From: Variovorax paradoxus NBRC 15149
GTDB lineage: Bacteria; Pseudomonadota; Gammaproteobacteria; Burkholderiales; Burkholderiaceae_C
Direction of reading: 5' to 3'
Length of the DNA: 60,242 bases
Assembly: GCF_001591365.1 (NCBI RefSeq)
Contig: NZ_BCUT01000010.1
Location: 1-60,242 of the forward strand
A model generated the notes under the pieces. That model did no database searches, was not told the origin of the DNA, and saw only the letters and a list, made by a program, of their open reading frames with translations. A program made the position numbers and the translations under genes. Shown here in pieces: positions 18,349 through 26,709 of the stretch; within the stretch, counting starts at the first letter, position 1, and every line of letters starts with the position of its first letter.

Positions 18349-19293
18349 ATGTCGACTCTCTCCTCTCCCGCCGCCGACCGCATCGAACTGATGCAGACCT
18401 TCGTCCATATCGTCGAGGCCGGCAGCCTTTCGGCCGCCGCGCTCCAGATGGGTGCGACCCAGCCCACCGTGAGCCGCCGCCTGCAGTCGCTGGAGCGCTC
18501 GCTGGGCGTGCGGCTCCTGCGCCGGTCCACGCACGCCATGAAGCTCACCGAGGACGGCGAGCGCTGCTACGAGCGCGCCCGGGAGCTGCTCGCCGACTGG
18601 CACGCCTTCGAGGCCGACCTGCGCGGCGTGGGCGACGAGCCCGAAGGCACGCTGCGCGTGGTGGCGCCGCATGCGCTGGGCCAGCTGCTGCTGGTCGGTC
18701 CGCTGGCCGACTACCTCCGGGCCTATCCGCGCGTGTCGGTCGAGTGGCTGCTGAACGACCGCCGGCCCGACTTCATCGCCGAAGGCGTCGACTGCGCGAT
18801 CCAGGTCGGCGAGGTGACCGACACCCTGGCGGTGGCGCTCAAGCTCTCGGAAGTGCCGCGCGTGGTGGTCGCTGCGCCCTCGGTGCTGGCCGGGCGCGCG
18901 CCGCCCGCGCATCCGTCGGAGCTGGCCGAGCTGCCGTGGCTCGCGCTGCGCACCTTCTATCGCAATGAGGTGCTGCTCACGCACCGGCCGAGCGGCGAGG
19001 TCGCGCGCGTACCGATCCGCCCGCGCATGAGCACCGACAGCCTCTATGCGCTGCAAAGCGCGGCGCGCATGGGCCTGGGTGCCTGCATGGCCTCGGCCTG
19101 GCTGGTGAACGAGGACATTGCCGCCGGCCGGCTGGTGCAGCTGGTGCCGCAATGGCATGTGGCGCCGCTGCCGGTGTACCTGATCTATCCGCCGTCGCGC
19201 TTCCAGCCGGCGCGCCTGCGCCGCTTCATCGAGACCATGCGGCTCGCGCTGGCCGATCCGGCAGGCCGCACCTGGGAGGCGGGCGCGGCCTGA
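18349..19293 (+). CDS. LysR family transcriptional regulator
   Basis: A 314-residue LysR regulator: winged HTH at residues about 10-68 (MQTFVHIVEAGSLSAAALQM, TQPTVSRRLQSLERSLGVRL) and a periplasmic-binding-like effector domain from about 95. Start chosen at MSTLSSPAADRIEL. It is divergent from the MFS transporter with 110 bases between starts, the classic layout for a LysR that controls its neighbour and itself. A spaced inverted pair GCTTGG (18293-18298) and CCAAGC (18329-18334) lies in that gap. Effector unknown. Confidence 0.92.
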   Translation: MSTLSSPAADRIELMQTFVHIVEAGSLSAAALQMGATQPTVSRRLQSLERSLGVRLLRRSTHAMKLTEDGERCYERARELLADWHAFEADLRGVGDEPEGTLRVVAPHALGQLLLVGPLADYLRAYPRVSVEWLLNDRRPDFIAEGVDCAIQVGEVTDTLAVALKLSEVPRVVVAAPSVLAGRAPPAHPSELAELPWLALRTFYRNEVLLTHRPSGEVARVPIRPRMSTDSLYALQSAARMGLGACMASAWLVNEDIAAGRLVQLVPQWHVAPLPVYLIYPPSRFQPARLRRFIETMRLALADPAGRTWEAGAA

Positions 19294-19311
19294 ACGCGGC
19301 CGGCGGCGGCC

Positions 19312-20169
19312 TCAGCCGGCCCGCCGCGCCGCATGCGCGGCATCGGCGAACCACGACAGGAAGTGCAGCAGCCAGCTCGTCGCTTCGTCCAGGAAGCGCG
19401 GCGTGAGCCGCAGCTGCGCGCGCCCCGCGTCATGCGCCAGGTGGCCCGCCTCCGTCGCCTCCTTCAGCATGCCGCGCACGTGCGAGTGCGACAGGCCCAG
19501 TCCCTCGGCGAGTTCGCGTGCGCGCAGCGGGAAGGCCGCCGGGGGCGAGCCTGCGACCGGGTTGGCCTTGAAGTGGTCGCGCAGCAGCAGCATCGCGACC
19601 CGGCCGCCGCCGTCGCGCTCGTCGAACCAGCTCCAGCCGCCGAAGCGGCCGCGGTGCAGCGCCACCTGGTCCAGGATGGTGCCGGCGCGGCTCACGAAGG
19701 CCGAGAAAAAGGCGGCGTCGTCCGCCAGCCTGTCGGCATGGCCGGCGCCCAGCAGGCCGAGCGCCTCGCAGCAGCGCAGGTGGTGGGCGATCCAGGCGCG
19801 CAGGCCGGCAATCAGCCGCTCCTGCGGCACCAGGTAGCGCACGCGGCGGTCGCCGGGATCGGCCTCGGCCGCCACCATGCCCGTGAGCCGCAGCACGGCG
19901 ACGAAGCTGGCCAGCGTGCGCGTGCCGCGGCTCGCGTGGCGCTGCAGCAGCGCCAGCGTGGGGCGCTCGGCGCCCTCTTCCTTCCAGCGGTAGTGCTGCA
20001 CCACGATGCGGCCCGCGGCGTGCGACTGCATCGCGCGGCCGAAGATCTTGTTGATGAGCCGCTCGCCCCAGTGCATGCGCACGATCGCGTCGCAATAGAG
20101 CGCCACGGCTTGGGCGCGGGCTTCGTAGGAGATCGAAAGCGCCAGCTCGGGCGGCGGCAGGAAATCCAT
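19312..20169 (-). CDS. Predicted DNA-binding protein with two winged helices
   Basis: A 285-residue protein that I cannot assign to a named family. Two regions look like winged helices: about 95-145, where TLASFVAVLRLTGMVAAEAD and the charged wing DPGDRRVRYLV resemble MarR folds, and about 220-265 with LAEGLGLSHSHVRGMLKEAT. No transmembrane segment or catalytic motif. It is divergent from the exported carbonic anhydrase (122 bases between starts), so it may regulate that gene and itself. Start taken at MDFLPPPELAL; in-frame upstream codons continue to 20277. Confidence 0.65.
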   Translation of the reverse strand: MDFLPPPELALSISYEARAQAVALYCDAIVRMHWGERLINKIFGRAMQSHAAGRIVVQHYRWKEEGAERPTLALLQRHASRGTRTLASFVAVLRLTGMVAAEADPGDRRVRYLVPQERLIAGLRAWIAHHLRCCEALGLLGAGHADRLADDAAFFSAFVSRAGTILDQVALHRGRFGGWSWFDERDGGGRVAMLLLRDHFKANPVAGSPPAAFPLRARELAEGLGLSHSHVRGMLKEATEAGHLAHDAGRAQLRLTPRFLDEATSWLLHFLSWFADAAHAARRAG

Positions 20170-20291
20170 GCAATGTTTGGACTTTGTTGTTCTCGATACA
20201 TAGCGTAACAATTCGCGCGCCAGTGCGAAAGCCCGGCATTTCCTGCCGGGAGACCCGGCGAACTCGACAACCACCAAGAACGGAGTTCCTC

Positions 20292-21011
20292 ATGTGTGAC
20301 TGCCAATCTTCCGCCGCGCTGCCGGCAACCTCGCGCCGCCGGCTGCTGGGCGGCGCGGCCGCTTTGGCCGCCCTGGCGTCCGGCGCCGATGCGTTCGCGG
20401 CCGACACGCCGCTGCCCGACAACCGCATCGGCGGCGATGCCGCGCTCCAGCGGCTGGTGCAGGGCAATCTGCGCTATTCGCAGGGCCGGCAGACGCAGCG
20501 CGATTTCAGCGTGGGCCGCGTGGCGCGCACCTCGGGCCAGAAGCCGTTCGCGGCGATCCTTGCCTGCGCCGACTCGCGCGTGGCGCCCGAATTGGCCTTC
20601 GACCAGGGCCCGGGCGATCTTTTCGTGGTGCGGCTGGCCGGCAACTTCGTCAACGACGATGGCATCGCCAGCATGGAATACGCGGCCAAGTTCCTCGACG
20701 TGCCGCTCATCATGGTGCTCGGCCACAGCAACTGCGGCGCCATCTCGGCCACCATCAAGGTGCTGCAGGAAAACGCCGTGCTGCCCGGGCACCTGCCGGG
20801 GCTGGTCGCGTCGATCCGCCCGGCCGTGGAAGCCGCGTCGCGCCGCGAGCCCGCCTCGCTGCTGCAGGCGGCCACCGAGCAGAACGTGCGCCAGAGCGTC
20901 GCGCGCCTGGCCACGTCGGCGCCCATCCTCGGCGGCATGGCCGCGAGCGGCGCGGTCAAGGTGGTCGGCGGAATCTACGACCTGGCGACCGGCCGGGTCA
21001 GCATGGTCTGA
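20292..21011 (+). CDS. Beta-carbonic anhydrase with Tat signal
   Basis: A 239-residue beta-class carbonic anhydrase (CO2 to bicarbonate). Zinc ligands and the Asp-Arg dyad are present: Cys92, Asp94, Arg96 (CADSRV) and His145, Cys148 (HSNCGA). The N terminus has a twin-arginine signal, SRRRLLGG followed by a hydrophobic stretch and likely cleavage near AFAAD, so it should be exported folded to the periplasm. The ATG at 20292 has GGAG upstream. A second, cytoplasmic beta-carbonic anhydrase lies at 36546-37313. Confidence 0.92.
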   Translation: MCDCQSSAALPATSRRRLLGGAAALAALASGADAFAADTPLPDNRIGGDAALQRLVQGNLRYSQGRQTQRDFSVGRVARTSGQKPFAAILACADSRVAPELAFDQGPGDLFVVRLAGNFVNDDGIASMEYAAKFLDVPLIMVLGHSNCGAISATIKVLQENAVLPGHLPGLVASIRPAVEAASRREPASLLQAATEQNVRQSVARLATSAPILGGMAASGAVKVVGGIYDLATGRVSMV

Positions 21012-21024
21012 CGAAGGCCTGCGG

Positions 21025-21708
21025 CTAGGCTTGGCTGCCGATGCCGCAGCCGCCCAGCACGAAGGCCACCAGCTCGCGAGCGATCGGCTCGCGGTCGATC
21101 GGCGCATCGGGCGGCAGGCCGAGCATCACGCGCGTCTGGATCGCATAGTCGGCGTAGCTCTGGGTCATGGCCCAGATGTGCATCAGGAGCAGGCGCGCAT
21201 CGAGCGGGCGCATCTGCCCGCGCGCGATCCAGCCGTTGATGATGTCGACCTTCTTCTGCGTCCAGGCCTGCGCGTTGGGCCAGTAGCGGTCGAGGTTGCG
21301 GCCGCCGTCGAGCACTTCGCGCGTGAAGATGCGCGAGATCTCGGGGTTGTCGAACGCGTGGTCGAGCTTCTTGCGGATGTAGTCGCCCAGCACGGTGGCC
21401 GGGTCGCTGGCGTCCTCGAACGAGAACACCACCTTCCAGGCATGCAGCACCTGCATCAGCAGCTCTTCGTAGAGCTCTTCCTTGCCGGCGATGTAGTAGT
21501 GCAGCTGGGGCTTGGTGAGGCCGGCGCGCGCGGCAATGGCCTGGGTGGAGGTGCCCTTGAGGCCATGCAGGCTGAACTCGGCCACGGCCGCGGTGCGGAT
21601 CGCCGCCATGATGCGTTCGCGCCCCGGCCGCGCGCGCGACAGCGGGCCGTCGGGGGCGGGCATTTCCTGGGCGGTGCTGGGGGACAGGGCGGCGGGATCG
21701 GCGTTCAT
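21025..21708 (-). CDS. TetR family regulator, RutR-like
   Basis: A 227-residue TetR regulator. DNA-binding HTH about residues 32-80 (IMAAIRTAAVAEFSLHGLKG, TKPQLHYYIAGKEELYEELL). The C-terminal domain matches the RutR type: YIRKKLDHAFDNPEISRIF and HIWAMTQSYADYAIQT correspond to the blocks I remember for E. coli RutR, which senses pyrimidines. It diverges from the asparaginase gene and converges with the carbonic anhydrase gene. The start is uncertain because no clear ribosome binding site precedes the ATG. Ligand unknown; a nitrogen compound is a fair guess. Confidence 0.88.
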   Translation of the reverse strand: MNADPAALSPSTAQEMPAPDGPLSRARPGRERIMAAIRTAAVAEFSLHGLKGTSTQAIAARAGLTKPQLHYYIAGKEELYEELLMQVLHAWKVVFSFEDASDPATVLGDYIRKKLDHAFDNPEISRIFTREVLDGGRNLDRYWPNAQAWTQKKVDIINGWIARGQMRPLDARLLLMHIWAMTQSYADYAIQTRVMLGLPPDAPIDREPIARELVAFVLGGCGIGSQA

Positions 21709-21768
21709 GGCATGGCGGATATGCGGCGGTGCGCCCGGCGATGGTAATCCTTGGCGCATGGCCGCATG

Positions 21769-21782
21769 CCATGCCGGCATGG
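21769..21782. promoter_or_regulatory. Candidate operator, 14-bp palindrome
   Basis: The perfect palindrome ccatgccggcatgg lies between the divergent TetR and asparaginase genes, 61 bases from the TetR start and 78 from the asparaginase start. Position and symmetry suit a TetR-type site; binding is inferred. Confidence 0.4.
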
Positions 21783-21859
21783 AAGCGCAGGGCATGCGGG
21801 CACGGTTCATGTATCTTCTCGCCGCTTCCAGAATTTCGTCCCAACAAAGGAGTTCCTTC

Positions 21860-22930
21860 ATGTACCTTTCCCCCCGTTTCCGCGCCTTCGCGGCCGGTGC
21901 CGCACTGCTCGCGGCCAGCGCCCTGGCGCAAGCCCAGCAGGCGTTGCCCAATGTGGTGATCCTGGCCACCGGCGGCACCATCGCGGGCGCCGGCGCCTCG
22001 GCCGTCAACAGCGCCACCTACGCGGCCGCCAAGGTCGGCGTCGAGAAGCTGATCGCCGGCCTGCCCGAGCTCTCCAAGATCGCCAACGTGCGCGGCGAGC
22101 AGGTGTTCCAGGTCGCTTCCGAAAGCCTCACCAACGACAACCTGCTGACGCTGGCCAAGCGCGTCTCGGCGCTGTCGAAGCAGGCGGACGTGGACGGCAT
22201 CGTCATCACCCACGGCACCGACACGCTCGAGGAAACCGCCTACTTCCTCACGCTCACCGTGCACACCAGCAAGCCGATCGTGGTGGTCGGCTCGATGCGC
22301 CCGGGCACGGCCCTTTCCGCCGACGGTGCGCTCAACCTGTACGACGCCGTCAGCGTGGCCGGCAGCAAGGACGCGGCGGGCAAGGGCGTGCTCGTGACGA
22401 TGAACGACAACATCGACAGCGGCCGCGACGTGAGCAAGAACGTCAACATCAAGACCAGCGCCTTCTCGAGCCAGTGGGGCCCGCTCGGCATGGTGGTCGA
22501 GGGCAAGAACTACTGGTTCCGCGCGCCGGTCAAGCGCCACACCATGAGTTCGGAGTTCGACATCGACGCCATCACCGCGCTGCCGCCGGTCGAGATCGCG
22601 ATGGGCTACGAGGGCGTCTCGTCCATCGCCATCGACGCGCTGGCCAAGAGCGGCGTGAAGGCGATCATCCATGGCGGCACGGGCAACGGCTCGGTGGCCA
22701 ACCGCATCGTGCCCAACCTGCAGAAGGCGCGCACCGACGGCGCAATCATCATCCGCAGCTCGCGCGTGCCCGACGGCTTCGTGATCCGCAATGCCGAGCA
22801 GCCCGACGACAAGTACGACTGGGTGGTGGCGCACGACCTGCGTCCGCAGAAGGCGCGCATCCTGGCGATGGTGGCGCTGACCAAGACCAGCGACACCAAA
22901 GAGCTCCAGCGCATCTTCTGGGAGTATTGA
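21860..22930 (+). CDS. ansB: Type II L-asparaginase, secreted
   Basis: A 356-residue asparaginase with signal peptide (cleavage near ALAQAQ, about residue 26), so periplasmic. It aligns well with E. coli AnsB as I remember it: nucleophile Thr40 in ATGGTIAG, second active-site motif HGTDTLEETAYFL, VVVGSMRPGTALSADG, and the C-terminal FVIRNAEQPDDKYDWV block. It hydrolyses asparagine (and less well glutamine) to aspartate and ammonia. AAGGAG precedes the ATG at 21860. It diverges from a RutR-like TetR regulator, suggesting nitrogen-related control. Confidence 0.94.
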   Translation: MYLSPRFRAFAAGAALLAASALAQAQQALPNVVILATGGTIAGAGASAVNSATYAAAKVGVEKLIAGLPELSKIANVRGEQVFQVASESLTNDNLLTLAKRVSALSKQADVDGIVITHGTDTLEETAYFLTLTVHTSKPIVVVGSMRPGTALSADGALNLYDAVSVAGSKDAAGKGVLVTMNDNIDSGRDVSKNVNIKTSAFSSQWGPLGMVVEGKNYWFRAPVKRHTMSSEFDIDAITALPPVEIAMGYEGVSSIAIDALAKSGVKAIIHGGTGNGSVANRIVPNLQKARTDGAIIIRSSRVPDGFVIRNAEQPDDKYDWVVAHDLRPQKARILAMVALTKTSDTKELQRIFWEY

Positions 22931-22936
22931 CCCGCC

Positions 22937-23755
22937 CTAGCGCGCGGCGCGGCGCTTGCGGTGCCACGCGTATTCGAGGCTGCCCACGCACACGAGCAGC
23001 CAGGCCAGGCCGGTCAGCAGGCCGGCCGCCACGTCGCTTGCGAAATGCACCTGCAAGAACACGCGGCTGCACGCGATGGTGACGATGGCGGCGGCCGCCC
23101 CCATGGCCGCCGGCACATGCCAGCGCGCCGGCAGCAGGCGCAGCGCCAAGTACATCAGCATGCCGTAGCTCACGATCGCGCCCGCGCTGTGGCCGCTCGG
23201 GAAGCTGTAGCTCGTCTCCAGCGCCAGCCCGTGGTCGTGCAGCGGCCGCGCGCGCGCGAAGATGCGCTTGAGCGCCGGGTTCAGCAGCACGATGCCGCCG
23301 AGCGCCATGACCCAGCCCAGCGCCAGGCCGTGGTGCGCGCGGCGCCACAGCAGCAGCGCCACCACCACGCACACCGGCGCCAGCAGTTCGGCATCGCCCA
23401 GGTGCGTGAGCCAGCTGAAAGCCACCAGCGCCGCCCACGGCAGGTGCTCGCCGATGGCGTTGGCCAGCGCCTGGTCGGCCAGGCCCAGCAGGCGCCCGTC
23501 GCCGAGCTTCGATGCGATGTATGCCACCAGGCTGGCCGCCCCGAGGATCGACAGGAAGCCGATGGCCAGCCCGGCGGCCAGCCGCGGTTCGTCGGGCTCA
23601 TCGGCCGGCGATCTCCTGAGGCGCCGCCGCTGCAGCGCCCGGCAGGCCAGGCCGGCGCCGAGCACCGAGACGGCGAAGGCGCCGGCGAACCAGGCCAGCG
23701 AATGCTCGCCCAGCTGGCGGGCGAGAAGAACGAGTGCAGGGGCTTCCATCGGCAT
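22937..23755 (-). CDS. PAP2 family phosphatase
   Basis: A 272-residue integral membrane phosphatase. The three PAP2 motifs are present: KRIFARARP, YSFPSGHSAG and SRVFLQVHFASDV, in a protein with about six hydrophobic segments. Family members dephosphorylate phosphatidic acid, undecaprenyl pyrophosphate or similar lipids. Start taken at MPMEAP, which begins 11 bases after the metallophosphoesterase stop. Last of a three-gene operon with a lipid kinase and a metallophosphoesterase. Confidence 0.9.
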   Translation of the reverse strand: MPMEAPALVLLARQLGEHSLAWFAGAFAVSVLGAGLACRALQRRRLRRSPADEPDEPRLAAGLAIGFLSILGAASLVAYIASKLGDGRLLGLADQALANAIGEHLPWAALVAFSWLTHLGDAELLAPVCVVVALLLWRRAHHGLALGWVMALGGIVLLNPALKRIFARARPLHDHGLALETSYSFPSGHSAGAIVSYGMLMYLALRLLPARWHVPAAMGAAAAIVTIACSRVFLQVHFASDVAAGLLTGLAWLLVCVGSLEYAWHRKRRAAR

Positions 23756-23765
23756 GCGGCGCACC

Positions 23766-24590
23766 CTAAGCGGGCGCCCTGGCGCTGGCAAGCGGAAGCT
23801 GCAAAACCTTGGCGCACACGAAGGCCTTGTCGGCGGCCGAATGGTCCCAGCGCTCGGCCTGGCACACGCGGCCGTCTTCCGGCGCGCCCAGGCGCAGCAC
23901 GTTCACCGAATTGGGATGGCCCGCGCGCACGCGCGACGACACCGCCGTGCCGGCCTGCACCGCCCATGCGGTGCGCGGGCAGCCGGCGTACGCACCGTGC
24001 AGCGAACGCACGAACGGCAGGTGGATGTGGCCGCCCAGGATCAGGTCCGCGCCGGCCGCGCACCAGCGCGCGACGGCGGCTTCGCGCCCGTGCAGCCGGT
24101 TTTGCATGTCTTCCTGCCGCGTCACCATCACGGGCTGGTGCGTGACCACCACGCGCAGTTGCGAAGGCAGGGCGCCCGCCAGCCGCGCCGCCACCCGCTC
24201 GATCTGCGCCGGCGAGACCTCGCCGTCCGCATGCCGCCACCAGCGCGTGGTGTTGACCGCCACCACCAGCCAGTCGGCGGATTCGAACACCGGCTCCAGG
24301 TCGGTGCCGAAGGCGCCGGCGTAGCGCCCATAAGGCGAGAACAGGCGCGCCCCCAGCTGGAACAGCGGAATGTCGTGGTTGCCCGGAATGGCCACCACGG
24401 CCGGTGCGGCCAGCCGATCGACGAAGGCGCGTGCGGCCGCGAACTGCCTGCGCGTGGCGCGCTGCGTGATGTCGCCCGAGAGCACCACCACCTGCGGCGC
24501 CAGGGCCTGCGCGAGCCGCTCGAGCGCGGCCATCACCTCGGGCTGCTCGGTGCCGAAATGCGTGTCGGAGATCTGCAGCAGGCAGCTCAT
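23766..24590 (-). CDS. Metallophosphoesterase (calcineurin-like)
   Basis: A 274-residue phosphoesterase. Dinuclear metal motifs are in order: ISDTHFG (DxH), VVLSGDIT (GD), PGNHD (GNHD), THQPV and GGHIHLP (GHxH). The group includes cyclic nucleotide and lipid-linked phosphodiesterases such as CpdA and LpxH-like enzymes; the substrate is not clear. Start overlaps the lipid kinase stop in ATGA and the gene is followed closely by PAP2, which favours a lipid or sugar phosphate substrate. No signal peptide. Confidence 0.9.
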   Translation of the reverse strand: MSCLLQISDTHFGTEQPEVMAALERLAQALAPQVVVLSGDITQRATRRQFAAARAFVDRLAAPAVVAIPGNHDIPLFQLGARLFSPYGRYAGAFGTDLEPVFESADWLVVAVNTTRWWRHADGEVSPAQIERVAARLAGALPSQLRVVVTHQPVMVTRQEDMQNRLHGREAAVARWCAAGADLILGGHIHLPFVRSLHGAYAGCPRTAWAVQAGTAVSSRVRAGHPNSVNVLRLGAPEDGRVCQAERWDHSAADKAFVCAKVLQLPLASARAPA

Positions 24591-25552
24591 TGCTTGGCGG
24601 CCTCCAGCTCGGGCGCGACGTCGGGCCGTACCAGCCACAGCGGTTCGGGCGAGACCCGGAACAGCAGCGGCATCTCGGCCCAGGCGATCTCGCCGTCGGT
24701 GGCCACTTTCACGCGGCGCGGCGGATGCAGGCGGCCGGCCTTCACCGTCATCGACTCGAACGGAAAGCTCAGCACCTCGTCGGCGTTCCCCAGCCGGCCG
24801 AGCGCGCCGCGCACCAGCAGGCCGGGCATGGCCAGCACGCCCACCGGCTTCAGCGCCACGGCGGCCAGCTGGCCGTTCTCGGGTGCATCGGCATGCGCGA
24901 TGCCCACCTGCAGCAGCTGTAGCGGGTTGTTGCCCACGAAAAGCGTGGTCGTGCGGATGTCGCGCTCCACCCCGTGCGAGGCGATGCGCAGGTTCCAGTG
25001 CCGGTGGCCACGCATCACGGTGAGCAGGCCGGCAAAGAACGCGACCCAGCGGCTGCGGCCGTAGCGCACCTTGTAGCTTTCGCGTTCCTCCAGCAGTTCG
25101 GCATACAGGCCCATGCTGGCGTTCACCAGGAAGATGCGGTCGTTGACCAGCCCCACCTGCACCGGCCGCGGCTGCTCGTCCAGCAGCACCTGCAGCGCCT
25201 GCGCCGTGTCGCGCGGAATGCCGTGGGCGCGGCTGAAATAGTTGAAGGTGCCCTGCGGCAGCACGCCGAAGGCCAGCCCGCTGCCGAGCGTGGCCCGCGC
25301 CACCGTGTTGAGGGTGCCGTCGCCGCCCGCGGCCACCACCACGCCGTCCACGGCGCGGGCGCGCTCCACCGCCTCGCGCGCCAGCGCCTGCACCGTCGTG
25401 CGTTCGTCGACCAGGAAGATGCGCAGCCTGCGGCCGGCCGCGGCGCAGCCTTGCTCGATGATTTCGCGGGTTTCGGCGGCGTCCGCGCTGCCGGAGCCGG
25501 CGTTGAGAACGACGAACAAGGGGGAGTTCGGACCGAGGGGAGACGGCTGCAT
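24587..25552 (-). CDS. Diacylglycerol kinase-family lipid kinase
   Basis: A 321-residue soluble kinase of the DAGK_cat family (YegS/DgkB/BmrU type). The nucleotide loop AAGGDGTLNTVA and the downstream LPQGTFNYFSRA are typical, with the C-terminal beta domain from about 140. These enzymes phosphorylate diacylglycerol or other lipids at the membrane surface. First gene of the operon with the metallophosphoesterase and PAP2 phosphatase. It diverges from glyQ; the 248-base gap holds a 14-bp palindrome (25691-25704) and a TAAAAT box (25733-25738) possibly serving glyQ. Confidence 0.88.
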   Translation of the reverse strand: MQPSPLGPNSPLFVVLNAGSGSADAAETREIIEQGCAAAGRRLRIFLVDERTTVQALAREAVERARAVDGVVVAAGGDGTLNTVARATLGSGLAFGVLPQGTFNYFSRAHGIPRDTAQALQVLLDEQPRPVQVGLVNDRIFLVNASMGLYAELLEERESYKVRYGRSRWVAFFAGLLTVMRGHRHWNLRIASHGVERDIRTTTLFVGNNPLQLLQVGIAHADAPENGQLAAVALKPVGVLAMPGLLVRGALGRLGNADEVLSFPFESMTVKAGRLHPPRRVKVATDGEIAWAEMPLLFRVSPEPLWLVRPDVAPELEAAKQ

Positions 25553-25800
25553 GTCGATGGAAACCGGAAAAAGGAGGGGAAGAGCCTGGCGGGCTGCGAA
25601 AGTTCGGGCGCGGGGGCAGGAAGCCCGGGAAAAGCGCGGTGCGCGCCCCTGACCCGCGGTTGTCGCACGGCCGGCCGGTCCGCGCAGGCGGCCGGCATGC
25701 CGGCTTGCTGTGGGAGAGCGGCCCTCCGCCCGTAAAATCGTCTGCTTTCGCGGTGCTTCATCGCGCTACCGTCCAACGCCCGGTCACGCCGGCCTGCTTC

Positions 25801-26706
<906 letters not shown>

Positions 26707-26709
26707 GCG

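Noticed and set aside
25691..25704. Palindrome gccggcatgccggc before glyQ as an operator
   Set aside because: Made of common GC-rich words, with no divergent regulator and no match to a known site.
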